Below are positions 1-9,168 of a stretch of DNA of 64,000 bases, piece by piece. The notes under the pieces are model-generated. The model searched no databases. It saw nothing but the letters and a program-made list of their open reading frames with translations, and had not been told where the DNA came from. The stretch's first letter is position 1, and every line of letters starts with the position of its first letter. Position numbers and translations under genes: made by a program. Source of the stretch: JABDCI01 sp964475835. Lineage in GTDB: Bacteria; Verrucomicrobiota; Verrucomicrobiia; JABWAM01. The DNA lies in the NCBI GenBank assembly GCA_964475835.1, contig CAYYYL010000001.1:1-64000 (forward strand), given 5' to 3'.

Positions 1-559
1 GGCGAAGCACCAGCCCATTCGCACCCCAGACAAGGGATCGTTCCGGATCCACCCGGAAGAGACATCCCTCACGACCGCTGGACCAGATTTTTCCCCCAAT
101 TTTTAAATATCCTTGAAGATTTCGATTCACAAAAAAGGACAGAGGATCGTTCTGAATCAAGGCGTAGTAGTGATTCACCGGCGCATCCGTTGGAAGGGCG
201 ACCTGCCTCCCCCATACCGCCGCAAGATGCTGATGCTCCGAGAAAGCCTCGTTTACCGTCGACAACCAATCCACCCCCACCAGTTCATTATCCGAAGCAA
301 ACTGAATGATCAGGTCGCCGGTTGCGTTTTGCGCACAGATGTTAAACGCAAAGTGCGCCAGTTTCTGGGGATTGGGAAGCACCTTCGCGCCAGATGCCCG
401 CGCCAACTCAAGAGTCCGGTCCTTGGATCCACCATCCACAACCAGGACCTCTACCAACTCCTTTGGATAGTCTTGGTCTCGAATGCTGCGCAAACATGAT
501 TCAAGCCAGCGCTCCGCCTGGTACGTGGGGATAAAAACCGTAAACTTCAATTTCTTCAC
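1..559 (-). CDS. Family 2 glycosyltransferase, 3' end outside window
   Basis: This gene is cut by the left window edge; about 186 N-terminal residues are visible. It starts with GTG at 559, sharing the four bases GTGA with the stop of the upstream acyltransferase gene, so the two are translationally coupled. The N-terminus reads KLKFTVFIPTYQAERWLE, the start of a GT-A fold, followed by the nucleotide-sugar site VLVVDGGSKDRTLE near residue 40. A further acidic stretch (FASDNELVGVDW) takes the place of the usual DxD region. It should transfer a sugar from a nucleotide donor during surface-polysaccharide assembly on the cytoplasmic face. Family assignment is firm; donor and acceptor cannot be told. 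Confidence 0.85.
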   Translation of the reverse strand, partial: MKKLKFTVFIPTYQAERWLESCLRSIRDQDYPKELVEVLVVDGGSKDRTLELARASGAKVLPNPQKLAHFAFNICAQNATGDLIIQFASDNELVGVDWLSTVNEAFSEHQHLAAVWGRQVALPTDAPVNHYYALIQNDPLSFFVNRNLQGYLKIGGKIWSSGREGCLFRVDPERSLVWGANGLVLR

Positions 560-1227
560 AGGGACGAAAACGTTCCCACTTGTTTGACCATCTTTGCAGG
601 AACACCCACCACAGTGCAGTCATCGGGAACATTTCGGATGATCACCGTTCCCGCCCCCACGAGCACCCGGGTACCGATCTGAATATCCGGAATAATGCGA
701 CTGCCTGCACCGAGGAATGTGTGGGCTCCCACCCGCGCGTTAGAGGAAAAATTGACTCCTGGTCCCACGTAAACGTTCTCTTCGAGTTGGGTTTCGTGTT
801 CAATCGTGGCATTCGAATAACAGACACAGTTGTCACCGACGGATGCAAAGGCATTGACAATAACGCCCGGATTCAGAACCACCCCCCTGCCGATATGGGC
901 ATCCGAACTGACATAGGCCCTGGGATGAATCAAATTGGGGGTTTCCAGACCGCATTGTTTCACCTTCTGAAAAAGCTGATCGCGCACTTTCATGAAACGG
1001 TTTGAGACCCCAATCAACGCGGAATTCACTCCATGCCGCTTCCTGCATTCCGGCAACAGGTTCATCGGACCCAGAATGGGTACGGAAAGCAGGGTTGTTC
1101 CGGTGAGCTTGGGATCATCGTCGAGACACCCCACAATGGCGTATTCATTGGAAAAGAATTCCCGAAGGATGCTGATCAACACCTTTGCGTGCTGTCGCGC
1201 GCCCAGAATGATGAGATTTTTTTTCAT
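556..1227 (-). CDS. PglD/NeuD-like sugar O/N-acyltransferase
   Basis: The protein has 223 residues with the two-part layout of the NeuD/PglD family: an N-terminal Rossmann-like part (MKKNLIILGARQHAKVLI) and a C-terminal left-handed beta-helix of hexapeptide repeats (for example AHIGRGVVLNPGVIV, then VGAHTFLGAGSRI). These enzymes move an acetyl group from acetyl-CoA to a sugar amine or hydroxyl. The frame is open to 1380, but the ATG at 1227 follows a purine-rich AAGGTGG and begins the conserved domain, so I chose it. A DegT-type aminotransferase lies two genes upstream. The pairing suggests an N-acetylated amino sugar such as a bacillosamine-like residue, though no nucleotide-sugar dehydratase is in the window. 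Confidence 0.87.
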   Translation of the reverse strand: MKKNLIILGARQHAKVLISILREFFSNEYAIVGCLDDDPKLTGTTLLSVPILGPMNLLPECRKRHGVNSALIGVSNRFMKVRDQLFQKVKQCGLETPNLIHPRAYVSSDAHIGRGVVLNPGVIVNAFASVGDNCVCYSNATIEHETQLEENVYVGPGVNFSSNARVGAHTFLGAGSRIIPDIQIGTRVLVGAGTVIIRNVPDDCTVVGVPAKMVKQVGTFSSL

Positions 1228-1270
1228 TTCCACCTTCGCGGCAAAATTATGGGCTGGTTCTGGAGTCTGT

Positions 1271-2473
1271 TCAAGACACCTTCGAAGAGGCTGAGCATCC
1301 ATATTTTCTGGAAAGAGTTTCGATCTGCTGTGCGTGCCGCCCCCATGTGTATTCCTTTGCAGTCTCCCACGCCGCGGCACTCATTCTGGCCCCGAGCTCG
1401 GGGTCCTGCAAAATCATATCGGCAAAGCGTGCAAACTCCGCCATATCGCCGCGATATTCCGCGCGTGCATCCCTGCGTGGAAAAAACCCCTGTTTCCCAT
1501 GTTCAAAAAGTTCTGCAGAGCCAGACCCTTCGGGAATGATAATCGGACATCCACATGCTGCCGCCTCGAGCGATTGCATTCCAAAAGCCTCCTCGTTCGG
1601 ATGCAAATGCACCTTCGCGCGACTGCAAAGTTCCTGGATCGCCTGCTCGTTCAGGGGGCCGCCAATTTCAATCCGCTGGGACAAGCCTCGTCTTTTTGCT
1701 TCATTCAAAAAATCCTCCTTCAACTGCTCCGGATACCAATGGCCGGCAACGTGCAGTTTGGTCGGGGACTTCATCTTTTCCAGCATATCGAGAAACATCA
1801 TCGGTGTATTGCCAACGTCCCATCGGTCGAACGTCAGCATCATCTCCTCCCGTTCAGGGAATGGGCGAGGTCGGTCCACAGGAAAACAACCCGGCATCAC
1901 AATTTCCAGGGGCTTGTCAGTGAAGGCGCGCAGGCGTTTGTGATGCAGCGTGCCCGAGGTAATGACGCATGCGCAATGCCTCAGGATCCGGCGGTCAAAC
2001 CAGCGGGCCAGAGGCTCCAGGACGGGAAGAAAACGGCCCAATGGCTGCCCTCGATAAACCTTGGGCATGATGTACGACGCCGGATCCCAGACAAAAGGCG
2101 CGTAGGGAATTCCGCGTTTTTTCCACAGGCGCTCCCCTGTGAATCCGTTGTAAGTCCCATGAACCACAATCATGTCGAACTCATTTTCCTTGATCAATTT
2201 TGGAACGATATGGGCCGCAGTGAAATGGTGAAGGGAGAAAAAGGAAAATCCCGGAAAACGGAAATCAAATTTCCGGGCCCACCATGGAAATTCGTCGAAG
2301 AGAAAGCGAAATGGCACACCCTCATAGTGAAATTGGTAGGTTGAATCCATCCCCTGCATGATGATCAGTGCCTCGGCTTCATGACCCAGCGCGCGCAGGT
2401 TCTTCACCCCCTGGCTGATCGTCTTGGGCGCGCTGCCAGGCGCCATATAGTCGATTAAAATCCCAATTTTCAT
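1271..2473 (-). CDS. Family 4 glycosyltransferase
   Basis: The 400-residue protein starts MKIGILIDYMAPGSAPKTIS and has the two-Rossmann GT-B plan. Its C-terminal half carries the family-4 donor site, with HPNEEAFGMQSLEAAACGCP near residues 295-315, where the E-x7-E type motif binds the nucleotide sugar. Length is normal for the family. It lies between the DegT aminotransferase upstream (23 bases away) and the acyltransferase downstream (about 40 bases), all on one strand, and so probably belongs to the same polysaccharide operon. It acts at the cytoplasmic side of the inner membrane; the sugar specificity is unknown. Confidence 0.88.
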   Translation of the reverse strand: MKIGILIDYMAPGSAPKTISQGVKNLRALGHEAEALIIMQGMDSTYQFHYEGVPFRFLFDEFPWWARKFDFRFPGFSFFSLHHFTAAHIVPKLIKENEFDMIVVHGTYNGFTGERLWKKRGIPYAPFVWDPASYIMPKVYRGQPLGRFLPVLEPLARWFDRRILRHCACVITSGTLHHKRLRAFTDKPLEIVMPGCFPVDRPRPFPEREEMMLTFDRWDVGNTPMMFLDMLEKMKSPTKLHVAGHWYPEQLKEDFLNEAKRRGLSQRIEIGGPLNEQAIQELCSRAKVHLHPNEEAFGMQSLEAAACGCPIIIPEGSGSAELFEHGKQGFFPRRDARAEYRGDMAEFARFADMILQDPELGARMSAAAWETAKEYTWGRHAQQIETLSRKYGCSASSKVS

Positions 2474-2495
2474 CCGAAAAACCAGGGAAGATTCC

Positions 2496-3608
2496 CTATT
2501 TAAGGAACTCGATCACCTTGTCACACACATGATCAATCTGGGCTTCCGTCAATTCCGGATACATCGGAAGGGAAAGCGTTTCCGAGGCGCATTTCTCGGA
2601 TACGGGAAAGCGTCCCTTTTGTTGCTTCAGAAATGCGTATGCGGGTTGAAGATGCACAGGGATGGGATAGTGAATATTTGCGGCAATGCCGGCCGCCACT
2701 AGAAATTTAAACAGCTCGTCCCGTCGCGACGTCCGAATGGAATAGAGATGAAAGACATGGCGGCAATCCGCTAATTCGAACGGGGTTTGAACCACAGACT
2801 TCAATCGCAGGGTGTAGTGACGGGCGTGCGCCCGTCGGCGTTCCGTCCAATCCTCCAGGTGCCGTAATTTGACACTCAAAATGGCGGCCTGAAGGGTGTC
2901 GAGGCGGAACCCGAATCCCACGGAGGCGTGTTCATATTTGGCGCCCCGGGCCCGTCCATGATCCCGTTGTTGAAGCATCGTTTCATAAAGGTTTTTATCG
3001 TGGGTGACCACCGCTCCGGCATCTCCGTACGCCCCGAGATTTTTTCCAGGATAGAAACTGAACGCGGCCATGGGTGCGATGGGACTACGTTTTCCCTTCC
3101 ACTTGGCACCATGCGCCTGAGCGCTATCCTCAAGAACGGGCAGCCGATGCTTTGCTGCGATCCTGAGGAGACGATCCATGTCCACCATCTGGCCGGCAAG
3201 ATGGACGGGGATGATGGCGCGCGTGCGCGGGGTGATGGCTTTTTCCACCCTATCCAAATCCATGAGTTGGGAGGATTCCTCCACATCCACAAACACGGGA
3301 GTGGCACCTGCAAAGGAAATGGCTTCGGCAGTGGCAATAAACGTGTGCGCGACCGTTATTACCTCATCCCCGTTTCCCACCCCAAGCGCCTTCAATGCCA
3401 GATAGAGCGCGTCCGTCCCCGAACCCACTCCCACGCAGTAGGGGGCGCCGCAAAAACGAGCGAATTCCGCTTCGAAAGCCTCCAGGCGCGGGCCGAGGAT
3501 GAATGCGCTCTCGGTTAACACCGAAGCGAGCGCCTGATCGATCTCCTTTTGGATCGAAAGGTACTGGGCCTTGAGGTCGATAAAGGGAATGGTCATCCGT
3601 TTCATCAA
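2496..3608 (-). CDS. DegT/DnrJ/EryC1/StrS-type sugar aminotransferase
   Basis: This PLP enzyme of 370 residues transfers an amino group, usually from glutamate, to a keto-sugar nucleotide. The N-terminus MTIPFIDLKAQY is the family hallmark. The PLP-binding lysine is seen in FSFYPGKNLGAYGDAG near residue 185, with the preceding VLEDSAQAHGA holding the cofactor-ring aspartate. The first ATG (3608) has no good ribosome site; the ATG four codons later is an equal candidate. It heads the left part of the minus-strand polysaccharide operon, just after a methyltransferase gene. The amino sugar it makes is probably acylated by the PglD-like enzyme two genes on. Confidence 0.92.
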   Translation of the reverse strand: MMKRMTIPFIDLKAQYLSIQKEIDQALASVLTESAFILGPRLEAFEAEFARFCGAPYCVGVGSGTDALYLALKALGVGNGDEVITVAHTFIATAEAISFAGATPVFVDVEESSQLMDLDRVEKAITPRTRAIIPVHLAGQMVDMDRLLRIAAKHRLPVLEDSAQAHGAKWKGKRSPIAPMAAFSFYPGKNLGAYGDAGAVVTHDKNLYETMLQQRDHGRARGAKYEHASVGFGFRLDTLQAAILSVKLRHLEDWTERRRAHARHYTLRLKSVVQTPFELADCRHVFHLYSIRTSRRDELFKFLVAAGIAANIHYPIPVHLQPAYAFLKQQKGRFPVSEKCASETLSLPMYPELTEAQIDHVCDKVIEFLK

Positions 3609-3652
3609 TCAAGCAAAACCCTTCGTCGAGGTCGAATGGTTTTGAAAGCAGG

Positions 3653-4537
3653 TCACCTTTTTCTGGCCCAGACCTCCACCACCCCTCCCTGGCGTTGAAG
3701 AGCGAAAAAGGCACCGATAAAAAGGACGGCGGGCAGGGCAAGGACCACCCACAGCTTGGAGATCCGATTCACCCCGAGCCATGCATAGAGGAGGGATTGT
3801 GGACATTCCGATATCGGGCACCGCACCTCGATATTCTCACATCCCACCTTTCGAATGATATCCTCCAGTGCCCTAAGGGAGGGAAGACATTCGTGGTAAG
3901 GTGGGTCGAGATGAAACCACCCGGCACGGGCACGTCGCGCCTCCCAGCTGGAGATATTGGGAATCGATATCCCAAGCCATCCCCCTTGTTTGAGCAAACC
4001 GACCGCAAGTTGGATGAAGGTTCGGGGATCGGGCGCATGTTCCAGACAATGAAGAGCCGTCACCACATCGAAACTCCCGGGATGAAAAGAATGGTTTTCA
4101 AGGGTTCCGCACGTAATCTCGATCCCTTTTCGGGTCCGGGCGATGTCACAAGCTGCCCGGGATGGTTCCAATCCATAGGGCTGATACCCCTGTTTCCCAA
4201 GAAACTCCAGCCACCCCGCCGTGCCACAACCGACATCCAAAACCTTCGCACCCGGGGTCCAGGCAGGTGATCGATTTCGTCTCCACCCCTGGGTAAGCCG
4301 CGTCCAACACCGTTCAAGTCTGGAAACCAACCCCTGGGTCGGCCTGGTAAAATAAGGGCCGCTGTAAATCTCGGAAGGGGCGGGTGTCCTCCTGGAAAGA
4401 AACACGGACTCACAATCGATGCATTCAAAATAGTCAAACATCCGGTCCGCAGCAGCCCGATACCCCCTCACCCGCTCCCAGGATCGAATCCGTGGAGATC
4501 CACAAATGCGGCAGGTTTCAGGGTTCGTAGAGCTCAT
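3653..4537 (-). CDS. SAM-dependent methyltransferase with Cys-rich N-terminus
   Basis: The protein has 294 residues. Near the N-terminus are two CxxC pairs (CRICG at residues 9-13 and CIDC near 38), likely a small zinc-binding unit. A class I methyltransferase core follows with motif I VLDVGCGTAGWLEF near residue 97 and the acidic loop GLEPS. The last 35 residues contain a hydrophobic segment (LWVVLALPAVLFIGAFFAL), so the enzyme may be tethered to the membrane. Similar proteins methylate sugars or other small molecules in polysaccharide loci. It is the first gene of the leftward operon and lies opposite a rightward glycosyltransferase gene, with a divergent promoter region between them. Confidence 0.83.
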   Translation of the reverse strand: MSSTNPETCRICGSPRIRSWERVRGYRAAADRMFDYFECIDCESVFLSRRTPAPSEIYSGPYFTRPTQGLVSRLERCWTRLTQGWRRNRSPAWTPGAKVLDVGCGTAGWLEFLGKQGYQPYGLEPSRAACDIARTRKGIEITCGTLENHSFHPGSFDVVTALHCLEHAPDPRTFIQLAVGLLKQGGWLGISIPNISSWEARRARAGWFHLDPPYHECLPSLRALEDIIRKVGCENIEVRCPISECPQSLLYAWLGVNRISKLWVVLALPAVLFIGAFFALQRQGGVVEVWARKR

Positions 4538-4640
4538 GAGGAGTGAAAGCCTTGAGGATTACACAATCCCCCGTGGATCTTCGAGTCAAACCGTGATTGA
4601 ACCCATGAACCGTCATGGATACATTCCTCGGGCAACCTCC

Positions 4641-5849
4641 ATGTCGTCCGATCCCCTCCAGATTCTGATCGTTGCGGCCATGCCGTTTTCGACCGAAGGC
4701 ATTTCCGGGGGTGACAAAATTTTCATGGAACTTGGACGTGCCTGGGCCGCCCGAGGGCTTCCCGTAACCATGTTCGCAAGCGAGGAGTGCGTGATGGCTT
4801 GTGATCGCTACGGGGTGAAGGGCGTCCGGTTCGATATGTTTCGTTCCCATGGATGGGCGAAATGGGGCTTTGCAATCTATTCGTTGATCAAACTCATCCG
4901 GGTTACCTGGAAGGCGTTTTTTCTACGATTGGATCCTTCCTCCCGCTGGGCCATTTTCAGCGCCAGCGATCACCTCCCCGACGTCATTCCCGCAGCCATC
5001 CTCCGCATGCGCTACCCTGCATCGCGGTGGCTTGCAGCCTTCTATTTTTTTGCTCCAACTCCCTGGTATTCCAAAAGGGACGTGGAATATCGAGGCGGAC
5101 GCCAGCCCCCGTCGTTTCGGTCCATTCTCTATTTTTTGTTTCAGCAACTCATCGCCTATCCATGGATCAAGCACCGCGCCGACGGAGTCCTTGTGTGCAA
5201 TCCGCTCGACATCGACCGGATGAAGGAGGATGGCATATCCGAATCGAAAATCCTGCCCATCTACGGGGGAGTCGATCTTGCCGAAGCGAAGCGAGTGCCC
5301 GTTCCGGCTCAACTGAAGTATGATGCCTGCTTCGTCGGACGTTTCCACATTCAAAAGGGTCCGCTTGCATTGATCGATATCTGGAGTCGCGTTGTTCAGA
5401 AAAAACCCGACGCCCGCCTTGCTGTGATCGGTTCCGGACCACTCGAAGCGGAAATGCGGGAAAGAATCCGAACCCTACGCCTGGAATCCCACATCACCCT
5501 CCTCGGTTATGTGGACGGAGAGGCCAAATACCATGTGCTCAAGCAGAGTCGCCTTTTTCTTCACACCCCAACGATGGATACCGGGGGAATGGCCGCCGCG
5601 GAAGCGATGGCGGCAGGACTTCCCGTCCTTGGGTTCGATCTTCCAGGCTACCGTCACTGCTATCCCCGGGGCATGAGAAAAATTCCCCTGAATGACCTCG
5701 ATGCTTTCGCAGAAGAAATCCTCAAATTGCTTTCTGACGCCAAAGCTTATAATCAACTTCGCGATGAGGCTGTCGAATTCGCCGAATGCTGGGATTGGAA
5801 CCAAAAGGCCTCCGATGTGAAACATCTTTTCGATACTCTGCTCTCATGA
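4641..5849 (+). CDS. Family 4 glycosyltransferase
   Basis: The GT-B glycosyltransferase has 402 residues. The start at 4641 gives MSSDPLQILIVAAMPFSTEG, the usual first beta strand and glycine-rich loop; longer starts would overlap the divergent methyltransferase gene and add no conserved sequence. The C-terminal half reads DACFVGRFHIQKGPLALIDIW and then TMDTGGMAAAEAMAAGLPVLG, the family-4 donor-binding region. The stop codon overlaps the next start (ATGA), so it is coupled to the following methyltransferase. It opens the rightward half of the surface-polysaccharide locus. Confidence 0.88.
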   Translation: MSSDPLQILIVAAMPFSTEGISGGDKIFMELGRAWAARGLPVTMFASEECVMACDRYGVKGVRFDMFRSHGWAKWGFAIYSLIKLIRVTWKAFFLRLDPSSRWAIFSASDHLPDVIPAAILRMRYPASRWLAAFYFFAPTPWYSKRDVEYRGGRQPPSFRSILYFLFQQLIAYPWIKHRADGVLVCNPLDIDRMKEDGISESKILPIYGGVDLAEAKRVPVPAQLKYDACFVGRFHIQKGPLALIDIWSRVVQKKPDARLAVIGSGPLEAEMRERIRTLRLESHITLLGYVDGEAKYHVLKQSRLFLHTPTMDTGGMAAAEAMAAGLPVLGFDLPGYRHCYPRGMRKIPLNDLDAFAEEILKLLSDAKAYNQLRDEAVEFAECWDWNQKASDVKHLFDTLLS

Positions 5850-6499
5850 AACTCATCCCCAACCGGCAGTCCATCGTGAATTTCTGTCGCAATAAACACG
5901 TGCTCGATTTTGGCTGCAGTGGAGATACGGAAACCGGACTGGAGATCACATCCCGAATTTCAAAAGTTGCTTCCTCGTACCATGGATTTGACGTCGATCT
6001 CCAAGCGGTGAAACGACTTCAACAAGCAGGGATTCCCGTGAGCGTGTTCAACCTCGACGCCCCCATCCATGAACCTCTGAATTCACTCGTCCGGGAGGAA
6101 CAAAAAGACATGCTAATTCTGATGAGCGAGGTCATCGAGCACCTTCCCAATCCGGGCAAGACCCTCTCGTGGTTGCGTGACTGGTGTGTGAACATGAAAT
6201 TTCAGAATCCCCGGCTCCTCGTGGGTACACCCAATGTCTATTCCACGTTGTTAACCCTGAAATTCTGGCTGACCGGAAACGACGACGATTCGGACCATCA
6301 CTTTCTCAGATTCAGTCCCAAGAATTTGAACGCTCTACTGCGACACACAGGATGGGAACCGGTGGATGCCTGGTTTTACTATCCGGACACCCCGGGGATT
6401 CCTTATCGATGGTTGAGAGTCCTTCTGCCCCACATTCTCCGCAGGGGGTCGCCTGGTTTTATAATGTTGAATGAGCTGTCCTCCCCGTCCGCTCCTTGA
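5846..6499 (+). CDS. Class I SAM-dependent methyltransferase
   Basis: The 217-residue protein has a methyltransferase motif I in HVLDFGCSGDTET near residue 20 and an acidic residue after beta 2 in YHGFDVDLQAV. MSEVIEHLPNPGKTL is the post-motif region common in methyltransferase type 11/23 proteins. The start at 5846 overlaps the stop of the glycosyltransferase by four bases. The protein is short and lacks an N-terminal cap, so the substrate is open; methylation of a glycan or lipid-linked sugar fits the neighbourhood. Confidence 0.82.
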   Translation: MKLIPNRQSIVNFCRNKHVLDFGCSGDTETGLEITSRISKVASSYHGFDVDLQAVKRLQQAGIPVSVFNLDAPIHEPLNSLVREEQKDMLILMSEVIEHLPNPGKTLSWLRDWCVNMKFQNPRLLVGTPNVYSTLLTLKFWLTGNDDDSDHHFLRFSPKNLNALLRHTGWEPVDAWFYYPDTPGIPYRWLRVLLPHILRRGSPGFIMLNELSSPSAP

Positions 6500-6505
6500 G
6501 ATTTC

Positions 6506-7906
6506 ATGCTCTTTCATTCCCATCCATTCCTGGTTTTCTTTACGATCGTTTTCTCGATCTATTGGAGCCTGAAACACGCGGGCGCACGCAAACTCATCCT
6601 GCTCCTGGCCAGCTATGTGTTCTACATGGCGTGGGATCCTCGTTTCGGTTTGCTCCTCCTTGGATCCACTCTGATCGACTATCTGATCGGCCTTGGGCTC
6701 CAAGCGCGACGCCGTGCCCGGGAACGTAAATTCCTCATCGTTTTGAGCATCGTAAGCAATCTAACCATTCTTGGATTTTTTAAATATTTTAATTTTTTCC
6801 AGGAATCTCTGACCCAACTCCTGGGTTTTCAATGGAAACACCTCCCCATTATTCTTCCGGTCGGCATTTCATTTTTCACGTTTCAAGCTCTCAGCTACAC
6901 CATAGATGTCTATCGGCGGCGCCTGCCAGCGGAACGCCAATTCACAGAGTTTGCCCTTTATATCGCGTTATTTCCGCACCTTGTCGCCGGTCCGATCGTC
7001 CGCGCGGTGGACTTTCTTCCCCAACTGAAATTTCCAAAATACTGGTGCTGGGATCGTCTCCACGAGGGGCTATTGTTGTTTCTTTTCGGACTCGCCAAAA
7101 AATTGGCTGTCGCCGACAACTTGGCTTTGGTTGCCAATGACGTGTTCGCGATGCCCGAAGCCTATTCGTCCCTGGGTTGTTATTTGGGAACACTCTGTTT
7201 TGCCGGACAAATTTATTGCGATTTTTCCGGTTATTCAGACATGGCGCGGGGACTCGCCCTCTGTTTCGGGTACAGGCTGATGGATAATTTCAACATGCCG
7301 TACGTTTCAACCAACCCATCCGACTTTTGGAAACGTTGGAATATCAGCCTTTCTTCGTGGCTGAAGAATTACCTCTATATTCCCCTTGGAGGAAACCGGG
7401 GATCCCGCTTTCAAACACTTCGAAATTTACTTATCACCATGACCCTGGGAGGACTTTGGCATGGTGCGAACTGGACCTTTGTTCTCTGGGGTGTTTTTCA
7501 TGGTTTTTACCTTATTCTCTACCATGCATGGCGAAGTCCTTGGTCGCGATTGGAAACCTTCCCGGTTACCCGCCTGATTTTGTGGTTGTTGAACTTTCAC
7601 TTCATTTTACTTGGCTGGATCCTGTTTCGTTCCGCCAATCTTGATGTGGCGTTTACCATCCTCTCCAAACTCATGAGTTTTGATTCCCTTGGATCCACAC
7701 CTTTTTCAAACGGGCTTTTTTTCCTTCTTCTGCTTCTGTTGATCTGCCATGGGATCGGCGCGAAAATGGGATTTGATCCGCTTTGGAAGGCTTGGGAGAA
7801 ACGAACCCCCGCCCCTATCATGGGCATTGTCTATGCGGCCGCGGTGGTGGTGGTCCTCCTCCTGGCCCCCGAAGATCTTCTCCCCTTCATCTACTTTCAA
7901 TTTTAG
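6506..7906 (+). CDS. MBOAT-family membrane O-acyltransferase (AlgI-like)
   Basis: This polytopic membrane protein has 466 residues. It carries the MBOAT signature region: FWKRWNISLSSWLKNYLYIP near residue 275, followed by the catalytic histidine in TLGGLWHGANWTF near residue 320. MBOAT proteins of this type pass an acetyl group from a cytoplasmic donor across the inner membrane for O-acetylation of a polysaccharide, working with an SGNH-type partner. That partner is the next gene, 11 bases downstream. The length matches AlgI-type proteins. The pair should modify the glycan made by the surrounding glycosyltransferases. Confidence 0.93.
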   Translation: MLFHSHPFLVFFTIVFSIYWSLKHAGARKLILLLASYVFYMAWDPRFGLLLLGSTLIDYLIGLGLQARRRARERKFLIVLSIVSNLTILGFFKYFNFFQESLTQLLGFQWKHLPIILPVGISFFTFQALSYTIDVYRRRLPAERQFTEFALYIALFPHLVAGPIVRAVDFLPQLKFPKYWCWDRLHEGLLLFLFGLAKKLAVADNLALVANDVFAMPEAYSSLGCYLGTLCFAGQIYCDFSGYSDMARGLALCFGYRLMDNFNMPYVSTNPSDFWKRWNISLSSWLKNYLYIPLGGNRGSRFQTLRNLLITMTLGGLWHGANWTFVLWGVFHGFYLILYHAWRSPWSRLETFPVTRLILWLLNFHFILLGWILFRSANLDVAFTILSKLMSFDSLGSTPFSNGLFFLLLLLLICHGIGAKMGFDPLWKAWEKRTPAPIMGIVYAAAVVVVLLLAPEDLLPFIYFQF

Positions 7907-7917
7907 GAACGATACCC

Positions 7918-9168
7918 ATGGACGGTTATATTTTCCGGTACAACGTCGACGGGAATTCCCATCAACTGACCATCCAGTTTGTTCGAAAGGTGATCTTTCC
8001 TGCAAAAGCAAACTGCGCGAAGAATGAGATCGTCGTCTACAGCGAAGACCATCCCCCAATGAAGCGGGTTCTGGAAGAGGCCCAGGAAAAATTTTGTCCC
8101 AAACCTAAAAATCGAACCACCCTCCTTGTTTTTCTTTGTTCCATTCTGGCGTGTGAATTGGGGATCACCTTGCTTATGGGAATTCACGGGGTCTATCTGC
8201 CAGACTTTCACAAAAGGGACGGCGGTGAATTTATTTCTCACCCCTTCCTGGGTTATATCCAGAATCCAAAAGTTAAGGGGATAAATCGTTTGGGCTTATT
8301 CAATGCCGAAATTTCCCCTCATAAAGCGCCCCATGTTATCCGAATCGCCATTATTGGGGACTCCATTATCCGGACCCCGGTGGGATCCTCAACCATTCCC
8401 CTGCGGGTGGAACGTCTTCTGCAAAAAAATCATCCCCATCAAAGGTTTGAAGTCATCAATGCGGGCGTCCGGGCTTATTCCTCGTTGCAAATGAATCGCC
8501 TTTTATCATCCGTCCTTGTCCCCCTGGAATTGGACGCGGTGGTGGTGGTTCCAGGTTGGAATGATATCAGGCTTGGAATGAACCCCTCTTGGTATCCGGA
8601 AATGTGCCTGAAGGAATTCGCCAACGCTAGGAACAACAAAGGGGGTTCGGGACGCTTTTTCTTTGTTACCGCAATCAGTCTGGCAACCGATGTTTTCCGC
8701 ACACCCGTGATGCCGGAATCCGCTGCACCGCCCCCACCCACCCACCCCCCCTCCGGGTCCAAACTTCAATCGAAGCAAAAACTCCATTGTCTGAAACCGG
8801 CTTGTCATTTCTTTGAGGAGAATCTTGAAAACATGGCCCGGGTCTCCAAGGAAAATCACATCCCGATGATCCTTTCCTGCATACCCACCCGGTTGAGCCT
8901 CACAGAGAAGACGGTTCCCGCCGATTTCCTCCCCCCATTTGGAAGTGCCCCCGAAGACACCGTTCCGTTTGAAGAAGCGATTCAACGTGTATGTGCCCGG
9001 ACGGGCACCTTCTATCTCCATACCAATTTTCCAATCTGGGAATCCAAAGACGTTGCACTTTTTAAGGATTTTTGCCATCCAACGTCCGAGGGAGCAGATC
9101 AAATGGCGCAACACTTGGTTGACGCCCTTTCCCAGGTTCTTTCCCTCCCCAAACAGGCCATTCCTTAG
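7918..9168 (+). CDS. Membrane-anchored SGNH-type acetyl esterase/transferase
   Basis: The protein has 416 residues. I start it at the ATG at 7918, after TAGGAACG, because the preceding open frame is only the out-of-frame end of the MBOAT gene. A short cytoplasmic part (about 60 residues) leads to one membrane helix (LLVFLCSILACELGITLL), and the rest should face the periplasm. The SGNH catalytic serine is in IAIIGDSIIRT near residue 145, the GxND block is VVVPGWNDI, and the Asp/His pair is FKDFCHPTSEG near residue 390. It probably completes O-acetylation together with the upstream MBOAT. A proline-rich linker (PPPPTHPP) interrupts the catalytic domain near residue 270. Confidence 0.8.
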   Translation: MDGYIFRYNVDGNSHQLTIQFVRKVIFPAKANCAKNEIVVYSEDHPPMKRVLEEAQEKFCPKPKNRTTLLVFLCSILACELGITLLMGIHGVYLPDFHKRDGGEFISHPFLGYIQNPKVKGINRLGLFNAEISPHKAPHVIRIAIIGDSIIRTPVGSSTIPLRVERLLQKNHPHQRFEVINAGVRAYSSLQMNRLLSSVLVPLELDAVVVVPGWNDIRLGMNPSWYPEMCLKEFANARNNKGGSGRFFFVTAISLATDVFRTPVMPESAAPPPPTHPPSGSKLQSKQKLHCLKPACHFFEENLENMARVSKENHIPMILSCIPTRLSLTEKTVPADFLPPFGSAPEDTVPFEEAIQRVCARTGTFYLHTNFPIWESKDVALFKDFCHPTSEGADQMAQHLVDALSQVLSLPKQAIP